Below, piece after piece: positions 44,804 to 55,500 of a stretch of 64,000 nucleotides of DNA (position 1 is its first letter; each line of letters begins with the position of its first letter). Source of the DNA: CAVUCH01 sp963739995 (GTDB taxonomy: Bacteria; Acidobacteriota; Vicinamibacteria; Vicinamibacterales; JAENWD01); NCBI GenBank assembly GCA_963739995.1, contig CAVUCH010000003.1, forward strand, positions 62,001 through 126,000, given 5' to 3'. The notes under the pieces are model-generated. The model searched no databases and had not been told where the DNA came from. It saw only the letters and a program-made list of their open reading frames with translations. The position numbers were made by a program, and so were the translations under genes.

Positions 44804-46642
44804 ATGCATTGCCGCCCTGCCGTTCTCGGAGTTGCGCTCGCGGCGTTGTCCATCCTGACCGTTTCCGCGTCTCCCACACGTATGTCCGTGGGTGAGATCC
44901 GACCCGGGATGATCGGGATCGGCCACACCGTGTTCGAGGGCGACCGGATCGAAGAGTTCAACGTCGAGTTCATCGGTGTGTTGCGGAACGTGTTGGGGCC
45001 GAGCCGCAATCTCATCCTAGCGCGGCTCTCAGGCGGGCCCCTCGCCAGCACGGGGGTCATCGCTGGCATGAGCGGCAGCCCGGTGTACGTGGACGGCCGC
45101 ATCGTCGGAGCCGTGGCGTACTCACTGGGGGCCTTCTCGAAGGAGCCGATCGCCGGGATCACGCCCATCGATGAGATGACCGAGGCCGCCGGCCGGACGG
45201 AGCGGCGGCCGGTGACGGTACGCGCCCAACTCGACCTGCCCGTCACGCAGGCGTCGCTGGCCGCCACGCTCCGGCGATCGTTTGGGGTCGATCGTCCGTT
45301 TGCGGACTCGCCCTCGGATGTGCAGGTGCTTGCCGGTGGGAGCTCCGCCGTCGGCGCGCACGTCGGCCCGATGCTCCGGCCCATTTCCACGCCTCTCCTC
45401 ATCGGCGGCTTTGCCGGTGACGTGGCGGACCTGCTCGCGAGCGGATTCCGCGACGCCGGCTTCACCCCCATGAGCGGCTCCGGCGGTACGGGCCCGATTC
45501 CCACCTCGACTCGTCCTCTCGCACCGGGCGATGCGGTCGGCGTGAGCCTGATCGACGGCGACCTCTCGCTGGGCGGGACCGGCACTGTCACTCACGTGGA
45601 GGATGGCCGTGTCTACGCGTTCGGGCACCCGTTCTACAACCTGGGACCGACGGAATTCCCGATGACCCGGGCCTACGTGCACACGCTGCTCCCGAGCCTG
45701 ATGTCGTCGTCCAAGCTGTCGACCATGGGCGAGATCATCGGCACGTTCCAGCAGGATCGTGCGGTGACGATCGCCGGTGAGCTCGGGTCCGGTCCGTCGC
45801 TCATCCCGATCACCGTCGCGCTCGAGACGGCGCGCGGACAGAAGCGCACGTTCAAGTACCGAGTGGTGCGCGACCAGCTCTTCACGCCGGTCCTGGCCTA
45901 TGTCTCGGTCCTCAACACGCTGAAATCGTACGAGCGGGAGTTCGGGGCTGCCACATTCACCGTCAAGGGCCGGGCACTCATTCGCAAGCACGGCGAGGTC
46001 GACCTCGAGGATCTCTTCACGGGCGAATCACCGTCGACCGGCGCGGCTACCTACGTGGCGGCGCCGCTCACGTTCCTGCTGAAGAACGAATACGAGCCGG
46101 TCGAGATCGACGGCATCGACGTCGCGATTGCAGCGACCGAGGAGCCGCGCACGGCGACCATCGAGCGCATCTGGCTCGACACGACGAACGTGCGCCCGGG
46201 CCGCTCGGTGCCGCTCAAGATCCTGATGCGCTCGTACCGCGGCGAGGCCGTGGCCCGCACGGTCACGCTGGACGTGCCCGCCAACGCGTCCGGCCCGCTC
46301 ACGATCATGGTTGCGGACGGTTCGCGCCTTGCCCAGTGGGAGCAGCGTGAAGCGCGGCAGACGCAGCAGGCGCAAGGAGTCACGCAGATGGTGCGCGCCC
46401 TCAACAAGGCGCGCAAGAACAACCGGCTCTATGTCCGGCTGCTCGCTCAGGACTCCGGGGCCGTCGTCGGCGGCGAGTTCCTGTCGTCGCTGCCCCCCTC
46501 GGTGCTTGCGGTGATGGAATCGGACCGCAGCGGGGGCCAGTTCGTACCGCTGCGCAGCGCGACGCTCGGCGAGTGGGACATTCCCACGGATTACGCGGTC
46601 ACCGGCGCGCGTTTCCTCCCGGTGAACGCAGAGACCAACTAG
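44804..46642 (+). CDS. SpoIVB peptidase S55-domain protein, exported
   Basis: 612 residues with a signal peptide (~1-22). GVIAGMSGSPVYVDG places the S55 nucleophile candidate at Ser90, and RVYAFGHPFYNLG gives the Gly-His motif at His275. The N-terminal block GEIRPGMIGIGHTVFEG (17 residues) and SKEPIAGITPIDEM are typical of the large acidobacterial/deltaproteobacterial members. The rest is beta-rich with no further motif. It may be a periplasmic serine protease or a protease-like sensor. The Ser-before-His order differs from SpoIVB itself. Followed by a beta-propeller-like secreted protein gene 46 bp downstream, probably cotranscribed. Confidence 0.8.
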   Translation: MHCRPAVLGVALAALSILTVSASPTRMSVGEIRPGMIGIGHTVFEGDRIEEFNVEFIGVLRNVLGPSRNLILARLSGGPLASTGVIAGMSGSPVYVDGRIVGAVAYSLGAFSKEPIAGITPIDEMTEAAGRTERRPVTVRAQLDLPVTQASLAATLRRSFGVDRPFADSPSDVQVLAGGSSAVGAHVGPMLRPISTPLLIGGFAGDVADLLASGFRDAGFTPMSGSGGTGPIPTSTRPLAPGDAVGVSLIDGDLSLGGTGTVTHVEDGRVYAFGHPFYNLGPTEFPMTRAYVHTLLPSLMSSSKLSTMGEIIGTFQQDRAVTIAGELGSGPSLIPITVALETARGQKRTFKYRVVRDQLFTPVLAYVSVLNTLKSYEREFGAATFTVKGRALIRKHGEVDLEDLFTGESPSTGAATYVAAPLTFLLKNEYEPVEIDGIDVAIAATEEPRTATIERIWLDTTNVRPGRSVPLKILMRSYRGEAVARTVTLDVPANASGPLTIMVADGSRLAQWEQREARQTQQAQGVTQMVRALNKARKNNRLYVRLLAQDSGAVVGGEFLSSLPPSVLAVMESDRSGGQFVPLRSATLGEWDIPTDYAVTGARFLPVNAETN

Positions 46643-46688
46643 TGCAGGCGCCGGGCCTTCCCGGCGCCGCCTCACGCGTCAGCCACCT

Positions 46689-48966
46689 ATGCCCATTCGA
46701 TTCGCGCGGCCGCTTGCGGCCGTCTGCCTGCTCTCGTTCTGCGTCGCGGCAGCTCATGCGGCCGGCGCCCGGTTCTGGCAGGTATCCACGCAAACCGACT
46801 TCCTCGCCGGCGAGGTCGAGAACCTCTCCATCGACATGCACGGCCGGTTGCTGCTCGGCCCGCAGGCCACACGCGTCGGCGAGAGCACGACGCCCTTTCT
46901 CTGGCGCCTCGTGCAGGCGCCGGACGGATCGATTTACGGCGGCAGCGGCAACGACGGCCAGGTGTTCAAGTTCGGCGCGAATGGCACGCGCACGGTGTTC
47001 TTCGATGCCGCCGAGCTCGAGGTGCACGCGCTCGCGCTGGCGCCCAACGGCGGTCTCTACGTAGGCACATCACCAGACGGAAAGATCTACCGCGTCGATG
47101 CGAAGGGCACGTCGACGGTGTACTTCGATCCCGAGGACAAGTACATCTGGTCGGTGGTCACCGACGCGGCGGGCGTGCTCTATGCCGCCACTGGAGAGAA
47201 GGGCGTGATCTATCGCATCACGGCCGAAGGCAAGGGCGAACCGTTCTACAAGACGAAGGCGACACACGCCCTCAGCCTCCTGCTCGACCGCAACGGAGAT
47301 CTCCTGGCCGGCACCGAAGCGCCGGGCAAGGTATTTCGCCTCAAGAAGGACGGCACCGGATTCCTGCTGCTCGACAGCGGCCTGCAGGAGATCAGCGCGT
47401 TGCGGCTCGATGACAAGGGCGTGGTCTATGCCTCCGCGTTCAGCGGCAAGCCGGCCGAGACGCGTGGCACCACGGATCAGCCCGGGCCCGAGGCGCCGCC
47501 GCCGCAGCCGGTGCCCTCGGTATCGACCGAGATCACCTCGATCGCCATCGTCGACGTGTCGGGCGCGAGCAGCATGAGCGGTGCGTCGCAGCCCGCGTCG
47601 CGCGAGCCCCGCAAGGCGCCGCGCGGGGCCGTGTTCCGCATCATGCCCGACGGCGGCTGGGACACGGTGTGGTCGCTGTCCGACGATGCGCCGTACGACC
47701 TGCTGCCGGAGAGCAACGGCACGCTGCTCGTGGCGACCGGAAACAAGGGCAAGATCTACCGGCTCACGGGTGAGCCCGCGCGCGCCACGCTCCTCACGCG
47801 CGCCGACGCCGAGCAGGTCACCAGCGTCCTGCGCGACACGAAGGGCGACATCTGGTTCTCGACCTCGAACCCGGGCAAACTGTTCCGTCTGTCCGCCGAC
47901 GCGGCGAAGTCCGGCAGCTACCAGTCGGACGTCCGTGATGCTGAAACGGTGGCGACGTGGGGAGCGATCAGCTGGCGCGGGTCGGCGCCGGGCGGCACCG
48001 GGGTGAAGCTGTTCACCCGGTCGGGAAACACGAGCGTGCCAGACGACACCTGGAGCCCGTGGTCATCCGCCTACAGCCGCTCGGAGGGCGAACAAATCAG
48101 CAGCCCGAAGGCACGCTACCTGCAGTGGAAGACCGAACTTTCGGGCTCGGGATCGACTTCGCCGGTCGTGACATCCGTCACGGTCGCCTATCTGCAGCGG
48201 AACCTGCGGCCGGAGATTTCCGGCATCACGGTGCATCCTCCGGGCGTGGTCTTCCAGAAACCGTTCTCGAGCGGCGACGCAGAGCTCGCGGGATTCGACG
48301 GGGCGCCCAACGACCGCCGCGGCAACCAGCCTGCCCAGGCATCGAGCGCAGCCGCGACCGGCGGCAGCGCGCCGGCGCTCGGCCGCCGCACGTTCCAGAA
48401 GGGCCTGCAGACGCTCATCTGGAAGGCCGATGACGACAACGAGGACGAGCTTCAGTACGACGTGCTGTACCGACGCGAGGGGGAGACCGCGTGGAAGCCG
48501 CTCAAGCGCGGCGTGTCGGATCCGATTTTCGTGTGGGACACGACCTCCGTGCCGAACGGGACCTACGTGGTGAAGATCGTGGCGTCAGACGGCCCTGGCA
48601 ATCCGCCGGGGACGGCGCTTACCGGCGAGCGCGAGAGCCGCAGCTTCGACATCGACAATGCACCGCCGGTCATCAGCGTCGCCGCGGTGCGCCGCGACGC
48701 TGCACGCACGGTCGTGGAGTTCACCGTGCGGGACGATCACTCCCCGGTGCAGCGCGTCGAGTACCTCGCTCGACGCGGACCGCTGGCGCGCGATTCACCC
48801 GAAAGACGGCATCGCCGACTCGCGCGTGGAACAGTTCGAACTGACGCTGGACGGTGACGCGACCGACAGAGCAGTCATCCTGCGGGCGGTGGACGCGATG
48901 AGCAACGTGGCAACCACCCGGGCCGAAGCGCCGCGGTCTGACGCGGCACAGGCCGCGCGACCGTAG
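46689..48966 (+). pseudogene. Secreted beta-propeller-like protein, frameshifted near the 3' end
   Basis: Signal peptide (~1-24), then seven or more Gly-Asn/Asp-Gly blades of NHL/YVTN style (GSIYGGSGNDGQVFKF, GGLYVGTSPDGKIYRV, GVLYAATGEKGVIYRI), then a jelly-roll-like and a fibronectin-like region (NGTYVVKIVASDGPGNPPG). The first frame stops at 48857 with a nonsense Arg-rich tail. Removing one C from the CC at 48764-48765 restores reading into SLDADRWRAIHPKDG and DRAVILRAVDAMSNVA, ending at 48966. Either a sequence error or a recent frameshift. Function is unknown; probably an exported or surface protein working with the S55 protein. Confidence 0.75.
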
Positions 48967-49006
48967 GGGCTGCCGGGAGCCCCGCGGCTCAACCCAGACA
49001 GCCCCA

Positions 49007-49888
49007 TTAGGCGGAGGCCGTTGGCAGCCCCGCATCCGGCTCGGTGCTGCTAATCGGCACGCTGCGCGGAGGCGGCGCCGGCGTGTGGGGTTCGCGGACG
49101 CGGCGCCACGCTGGCGCCAGGCGAACCACTTCCGCGTCCTGCTTGCCGAATACCGTCGTGTGCGCCACCATCCACACGACGTTGACGGCCACCGGCGTCC
49201 CGCCCGCGCGAGCGGGTTGGAATCGCGTCTGCGAGACGGAATCCAGCAGCTTCAGCACGGCCGGGTTCTCCGCGGTCAGGCCCCGAAGACCAGGCTCGAG
49301 CACGGCCAGGTCCCGCAGCTCCCCCTCGCGGGTGACGACCGCACTGAACAGGAGCAGCGCTTCCTCACCGCGCAGGCCGGGCGTTGGCATCTGGCTGTCG
49401 GAGGCGGGCCGCGGCAGCAGCATGCGGCCGTCCACGCTGATGGGGTTCCTGTTCGACCCGGGATCGGCGAGTGCTCCGATCACGGCCGCCATCGAGTATG
49501 GCATCTCGCGCAGGGTGAGCCGCACGAACCCGAGCAGCGCGATCACGCATACCGCGGTCGCTATCGTCGCGCCGGCGGCTGCCGACAGCACGCGCAGGTC
49601 GTCGATCATCCGCTCGATGCGGTGCGCGACGTCGTAGGCGCGTTCGGCCTGAATCCGTCCAACGACACCGTTGCGGACCCTGGCGAGGTCGTCGCGCCTG
49701 GCCCGCCGGCGCGCCGGCGCCGACTGGCGCACCGCACGCCCGAGCGTCTCGATCTCCTCACTTTCGCGGCAGCATGCCTGGCACTCGGCCAGGTGGACGC
49801 GCACGGCGAGGTGCAGACCCACCTCGAGCTCGTGGTCGCAGTAGGCAGCCAGGTGCCGCCGGACAGTCACGCACGTGAGAGGTGTCAT
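49007..49888 (-). CDS. Zinc-finger anti-sigma factor with TonB-C-like tail
   Basis: 293 residues from ATG at 49888, overlapping the sigma gene stop as ATGA. N-terminal zf-HC2/ZAS motif: His, three residues, Cys-x-x-Cys in HLAECQACC, preceded by AYCDHEL. One transmembrane segment (ATIATAVCVIALLGFV). The periplasmic C-terminus contains LDSVSQTRFQPARAGGTPVA then VNVVWMVAHTTVF, resembling a TonB C-terminal domain. It should hold the partner ECF sigma factor at the membrane. The intact frame in this sequence runs on from the sigma gene only because of the frameshift described for that gene. Confidence 0.82.
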   Translation of the reverse strand: MTPLTCVTVRRHLAAYCDHELEVGLHLAVRVHLAECQACCRESEEIETLGRAVRQSAPARRRARRDDLARVRNGVVGRIQAERAYDVAHRIERMIDDLRVLSAAAGATIATAVCVIALLGFVRLTLREMPYSMAAVIGALADPGSNRNPISVDGRMLLPRPASDSQMPTPGLRGEEALLLFSAVVTREGELRDLAVLEPGLRGLTAENPAVLKLLDSVSQTRFQPARAGGTPVAVNVVWMVAHTTVFGKQDAEVVRLAPAWRRVREPHTPAPPPRSVPISSTEPDAGLPTASA

Positions 49889-50512
49889 CGCGCTCTGGTC
49901 TCCTTCAGGGCGGTACGGAGGGCCTGGCGCGCGCGAGTGAGGCGGGCTTTCACGGTACCCGAGCGTCACTCCCAGCGAGAACGCAATCTCCTCGTAGCTG
50001 AGGCCGTCCACCTCGCGAAGCACGATCGCGGTCCGCTGATCGAAGGGCAGCGCGTCGAGGGCGGTGGCAATTCGCGCCGCAAGCTCCTTGCGATCGAGCG
50101 CGCGATCCGGGGCCCCGGCATCGCCCTGCTCCGCCATCTCGCCGTTCTGCTCGATGTGCTCGTCGAGCGAGACCTGCTGGCGTCTGTGCCGGCGGTTCCA
50201 CCAGCGCTGGCGGTTACGGGCCTGGTTGATGACGATCCGGAAGATCCAGGTGCGGAGGGCAGACTGGCCGCGGAAGGTGTGAATCGTGCGGAAGACGCGC
50301 AGGAACACCTCCTGCGACGTCTCGAGCGCCTCGTCGGGATCGCCGAGCAGGTTGAGCGCGAGGTGATACACCATGCGCTCGTGCTCCGCCACGAGGTCGG
50401 CGCAGGCGAACTCGTCGCCCACCGCGCAGCGCTCGACCAGCGCGGCCTCACGGCTCGCGGGTTCTCCCCAGCTATCTGCGCGCGCCGGCTTGAGCACCAG
50501 GTCCTCGGCCAC
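49885..50512 (-). pseudogene. ECF sigma factor, one-base frameshift in region 4
   Basis: From GTG at 50512 (GGAGGAG 7-8 bases upstream). Region 2: MVYHLALNLLGDPDEALETS, QEVFLRVFRTIHTFRGQ, RTWIFRIVINQARNR. Region 4: LPFDQRTAIVLREVDGLSYE then EIAFSLGVTLG. There the frame is lost: with one C removed from the CCC at 49958-49960 (plus strand) it continues TVKARLTRARQALRTAL and ends at 49885, overlapping the anti-sigma ATG. As sequenced, sigma and anti-sigma read as one 557-codon frame lacking the second half of the DNA-binding helix-turn-helix. Sequence error is the simplest explanation. Confidence 0.8.
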
Positions 50513-50824
50513 GTCCGACTCCTCCACTCTAGCACGGTGCCCGTCACGACTCTGCACCCGTGGCGGCTTGCCCGGGCTCACGCTGTTGTCATTTCGCTTA
50601 GACCCCGCGGGCGGCCAAAAGTCGCGAATGTCTGGCGGCACCCCTGGTGCCTCGGCCGAAGGAGGGGTGGATAGGAGCATCGATTAGCCCAGAAATAGCT
50701 CCGCCGCCGCGACTTGGCTGGCCGCACGGCAGCTGCGGCACCGAACGGTCGGCCCTCGGCGCGGAGTCCAGACAGGCCCGGAGCCCGCCATCGGAAGCCT
50801 GCAGCCTGAGCGTCACATCAGGGC

Positions 50825-50830
50825 TAAAAT
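50825..50830 (+). promoter_or_regulatory. -10 box of the TPR gene
   Basis: TAAAAT lies 17 bases before the ATG at 50848; no clear -35. The 50513-50847 interval between this gene and the divergent sigma factor otherwise holds no recognisable feature; a weak TAGAGT (50533-50528, minus strand) may serve the sigma gene. Confidence 0.4.
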
Positions 50831-50847
50831 ATCGGGCAGGTTCGACC

Positions 50848-52233
50848 ATGAAACGGCTGCTGCTCGTCGGGATCCTCGTCGCCCTGCTGGCGGTTGCCGC
50901 TGCCCTCGCCTGGAACACGGCCTCCCGGGACCGGCAGTACCGCCATTTGATCGAGGCCGGTGATCGCGCGTTGACGTCGGGACAGACACAGCTCGCCGTC
51001 GAGTCGTTCAGCGGCGCCATTGCCTTGAAGCCGGGCTCGATGCTTGGCTACCTGAAACGGGGCGAGACCTATCGCCGGCACGGAGACCTCGCCGCCGCGG
51101 TTCGCGACCTGCGGAAGGCGAGTGTGCTGGACCGCACCGCCACGCGCGCGCTGGAACAGCTCGGTGACGTGCACTTCGCTGAGGGCCAGTTCGCCAGGGC
51201 CGCCGACCGTTACCAGGCCTACCTTCGCCTCGACGACCGCTCGCCGCGCCTGCTCTACAAACGGGCTCTCGCGCTGTACGCGCACGGGAACGCGGCTGCG
51301 GCGGTGCCCCCGCTCCGGCAGGCCGTGCGCCTGAACGACAGGTTCGCGGAGGGCTATTACCTGCTCGGCGTCTGCCTCCGCGCCCAGCAGGAGCGGCCGG
51401 AGGCGCTCTGGGCGCTCCAGCGTGCCGTGCGACTGGCGCCTGGCCTCATGCCAGCGCGCGAGACACTCGCGGATCTCTTCAACGATCTCGACCGGCAGGC
51501 CGACCGCATCGAACAGCTCGAGGCGCTGGCCGCTCTCGAGCCGGACCGCACCGAGCGGTATGTTGCCCTCGCGATGGCGCGAGCCGAGACGGGGCGTACG
51601 AACATGGCCGCACTCGTGCTCGGCCGCGCGGCGGAGCGGCATCCGGACGACATGCGCGTGCAAACGGCGCTCGCGACCGTGTGGCTCCGGCAGGCGGAGG
51701 GGCAGGGCGATCCCGCCGCGCTCGCACGGGCACTGGACGCGACGCAGACGGTCATGGCGCGCGGTGAACCGACGCCGGCAGACCTGCTGCTGCACGGCCG
51801 CGCTCTCCTTCTCTCCGGGGATCCGGCCCGAGCCCTGCCGGTGCTGCACGCGGCGACCGCACAACTGCCGATGGACCCACGCGCGTACGAGACGCTCGCC
51901 ACCGCGGCCGAGCGCGCGGACAGGTTGGCGGAGGCGAAGGATGCGCTCGAACAGCTGCGGACACTCGCGCGCGACGAACATACAGAGGCGGCGACCTCCG
52001 CCCGCATCGCCGCGCTCGCGCTCCGCCTGAAGGATCCGGCCGACGCTGTCCGCTGGCTCGAGCGCGCGATACGTGCCACGCCGCACGACACCACCCTGCT
52101 GCCGCGTCTCGCGGAGGCGCAACTGGCGAGCGGTGCGCCAGCCCTCGCGCGACAGACAGTGGAGCGGGCGGTTGCGGCCGGCATAAGCTCCCCCACCCTG
52201 CAGCAGGTCAGCGCGCAACTCGCGAAGCGATAG
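50848..52233 (+). CDS. Membrane-anchored tetratricopeptide-repeat protein
   Basis: 461 residues from ATG at 50848. One N-terminal hydrophobic segment (LLLVGILVALLAVAAALAW) is an uncleaved anchor or signal. About ten TPR units of 34 residues follow (for example LIEAGDRALTSGQTQLAVES and LYKRALALYAHGNAAAAVPP). No catalytic domain. Probably a periplasmic scaffold; the partner cannot be inferred. Divergent from the ECF sigma gene. Confidence 0.85.
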   Translation: MKRLLLVGILVALLAVAAALAWNTASRDRQYRHLIEAGDRALTSGQTQLAVESFSGAIALKPGSMLGYLKRGETYRRHGDLAAAVRDLRKASVLDRTATRALEQLGDVHFAEGQFARAADRYQAYLRLDDRSPRLLYKRALALYAHGNAAAAVPPLRQAVRLNDRFAEGYYLLGVCLRAQQERPEALWALQRAVRLAPGLMPARETLADLFNDLDRQADRIEQLEALAALEPDRTERYVALAMARAETGRTNMAALVLGRAAERHPDDMRVQTALATVWLRQAEGQGDPAALARALDATQTVMARGEPTPADLLLHGRALLLSGDPARALPVLHAATAQLPMDPRAYETLATAAERADRLAEAKDALEQLRTLARDEHTEAATSARIAALALRLKDPADAVRWLERAIRATPHDTTLLPRLAEAQLASGAPALARQTVERAVAAGISSPTLQQVSAQLAKR

Positions 52234-52303
52234 TGACGACGGTCGGCGAGCGATGCTCGTTGACCTGCGCACTGTGCGATCTGCACCGCCAGGAGGACAC
52301 CTC

Positions 52304-52588
52304 ATGCGTCCGGACGTTCGAAACCTGGCGAAAATGCGCCATTCCCCGGCATGCCGTCGTGGCCTCGCCCTTGCCTTGCACCAAGGCATGACTCTCGCCG
52401 GGGCTCGTTGCCCATCATGCCAGTCGAACCACATCGACCAGACGTTCCGCACCTGGTGCGCCACGTACTTGCGCTGCGGCGACTGCGGGAACATGTGGAC
52501 CTTGCGACATCACGCCGAAGCCGAGGAGCAACACGACGAGGCGATGCACCCGCGGCGGCGGCACACGGACGGGGGGGTCAGGGCGTGA
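52304..52588 (+). CDS. Small zinc-ribbon protein
   Basis: 94 residues from ATG at 52304 (GGAGG 8 bases upstream). A C-x2-C, about 21 residues, C-x2-C ribbon is visible: CPSC in the middle and CGDCGNMW later. The remainder is His/Arg-rich. No family is recognised. It could be a nucleic-acid-binding or regulatory protein. It converges on, and overlaps by 11 bp, the sigma-54 activator gene. Confidence 0.55.
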   Translation: MRPDVRNLAKMRHSPACRRGLALALHQGMTLAGARCPSCQSNHIDQTFRTWCATYLRCGDCGNMWTLRHHAEAEEQHDEAMHPRRRHTDGGVRA

Positions 52589-55500
52589 CGGCGGCTTCCA
52601 GTGGACCGCCGCCGGCGGCTGTGCCGCTGTCAGTCGCAGGTGCGTCGACGCCGAGGCGCTCGATCAGTTTTGCCAGACCCTGGCGCGTGACGCCGAGCTC
52701 CGCCGCGGCGCGGCCGCGGTGTCCGCCGGCGCGCGCGAGCGCCGCGCGGACGAAGCGCGTATCGAACACGCGGCGCGCCTGCTCTAGCGTCACGTTGTCT
52801 GCGCGTGTGGCAATGCGCGCGAGCGTAGCCGGCAGCGCGGACGGCCCCACGACTCCCCGTCTGGGCGCGCCGACCGCAAGGGCGGCGAGCACGTTCTGCA
52901 GCTCGCGTACGTTGCCCGGCCAGTCATATCGCGCCAGGGCCGCCATGGTGGCCTCGCTCAACACGGCGCGGCTGCCGACACGCTCGGCAGCGCGGCGCCA
53001 GAACCCTGCCGCCAGCACCGGCACGTCTTCCGGCCGTTCGCGCAGGGGCGGCACCACGATGCGGATCACGTCCAGGCGGTACCACAGATCACGCCGGAAG
53101 CGTCCCGCCTCGACCTCTTGATCGAGCAGCCGGTTTGTTGCAGCGACGAGGCGCACGTCCACGCGCCGGGAAGCGGTTTCTCCGATACGGCGAATCTCGC
53201 CTTCCTGGATGACCCGCAGCAGTTTGGCCTGGCCGCGCGGCGAGAGCTCACCCACCTCGTCGAGGAACAGCACGCCCCCATCCGCCTCTTCGAACAGCCC
53301 GCGCCGTTCGGCAACCGCTCCGGTGAACGCTCCTTTGGTGTGGCCGAAGAGCTCCGCTTCCATCAGGTCATCGGGCAGGGCTGCGCAGTTGAGGGCGCAG
53401 AACGGCCGCGTGCGCCTCGCGCCCGCGCGATGGATGGCGCGGGCGACCAGCTCCTTGCCGGCACCGCTCTCGGCCTGTACCAGCACCGGATAGGGCGCGT
53501 CGGCGGCACGTGCAACGGCACGGCGCACGTCCTCCATCACGCTGCTGACGCCGAGCAGGTCCGCCTCGATGCCGGGCAACGCCGGTGCGTCGGCGTGATC
53601 GACGAGCACGCGGACGGCTGGCGCCACCGCCGCCGCAACGGCGGAAAGCAATGCCGCCGCACGCGCGGGATCCACGGACGGCGGGCCGCTCCACCGGCAC
53701 GCGACGGCCCCGATGACGAGACCTCCATACCGCACCGGGTGCGCCGCCTCGGTACCATCGCTGGCGACCTGCGGGCCAATGGCCAGGCCGGTGTCGATCG
53801 CCCGGATCGCGGCGTCCAGCTGCGTCGGTCCGCGTGCCGGCCACGAGACCACCAGAGGCCGCCGCGCCGCCGCGGCGAATACGACAGCGTCGGCCCGGGT
53901 CCTGGTTTGGACGACTCGCGCGACGTCCGTCAGCGCCACGCGGGCGTCCTCCCCCTCCTGGCAGATCCGCAAGACCTCGATCAGGTCGTCGATCATGACG
54001 CTCCTCGATTGATCACGAGATGGTGCGGCGGCTGGGGGCCGCGACCGCCCCAGCCCCCCGAGGCCACGTGTGCGATAGCCCGCACGCGCGGCCTCGAACG
54101 CGGAGGGCCCGTCGCACGCAGCCAGCGCCAGCCGCACCTGCGCGCCCAGCAGCGCCGGCACACCTCGGTCGAGCGCCCGCCGAAGCGCGCGCTGATCTGA
54201 CGCCGGTTCGACGTGCGAACCGGTGCTTGCGCCTGCCATGCAGCGCAGCGCCCGGAACCGCAACGCGTCCAGCGGCCGGCGTGTGCTGCGTGCGAGAAGG
54301 AGCCCGCTCGCCGCGCTGTCGTTGAGACCTGTCACGTCGCCGAGAGCGGCGCACCAGTGCGCCCTTGCCAGCTCCGCCAGGCACGCGGCCGCGGGCGTGC
54401 CGATGGTGGCGGCATGCTGACGGGCCGCGATCACCTGGGCTCCCGCGCGCGCCGGCTCACCCAGCGCACACCCGACCCGCACGCACAGCATCGCGTGCGC
54501 AAGCGCGACGAACGGCGGGGCAGGCGCGGCGTGACAGTCATCCGGATCAACATCGCATGGCTCGAGGCCGTGCAGGATGGCGTGAGCCTCGTCGTTCCGT
54601 CCAAGCCACCACAGGGTCCGCGCCAGAGAGATGCCCGCCCATGCACGCGTCGTCTGATGCCCGCCCAGTCCGGCTGCGACCACAGCCGAGCGCAGGCACG
54701 ACTCGCTTTCGTCGAGCTGCAGCGCGTCGAGGTGCGCACGGCCCAGCCACGTGGACGCGACAGCCATCTGCGCGCCCGCCCCTGCCCGACCGTATCGCGA
54801 CAGCGCTTCGGAGAAGCACGCCAGAGCCGCGGCCGTCCTTCCGCGGCCGACGTGCAGCCTCCCGCAGGCGAGGGCTGCGTCCCCCGCTTCCGGTTCATGG
54901 CCCCGCCGCGCCTGCGCACCGGCCGCCGCCCGCAGCAGCCGTTCGGCAGCCGCATGACGCCCGGCGCCCGCCAGGCGCTCGCTCTCGCCGATTGCGCGCC
55001 ACACGTCGGCGCGACTCGATCGCGCTCGCGTAGTGACGGGAGGGAGAGCCGACACCGCACCAGAGGCCCCCCGCACCGTCGTGCCAAAGGGTGCCCGCGT
55101 GTCGTGCACGACGTACGCTCGGGTGACCGCATCGCTCAGGCGCAACTGTGGTGCGCACAGCGCCAGGGCAGCCTCGAGGTATCGGCCCGGCAAGCCGCCG
55201 CTCGAAGCTGCCGCCGATGCGATCCGGCGCGCGGCCCGGCGCGCGTCGGGCGCGAGCACCAGCATTCCCGACAGCTCCGTCGGTGTGAGTGGCGCGAGCG
55301 TCAGTGCGTCCCCCGCGGGCGGCCGCAGCACGAGCTGAATCACGCGGTGCGGCCGCGGCACGCGCGCCCCGAGCCGAAGGACGATTGCCGCGAGCTCGCG
55401 ATCCGCGGCCGCCGACGAGCGCCGGCCGTCGTGGAGCACAACGAGGTGCCGCCCCGACACGATGGCATCCCACGCAGCATGGCCGTCCGCGTCGCGCCGC

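Noticed and set aside
49007..50680. Single 557-residue sigma/anti-sigma fusion protein
   Set aside because: One base removed at 49958-49960 restores two ordinary overlapping genes with complete conserved ends; the fusion lacks the second half of region 4.
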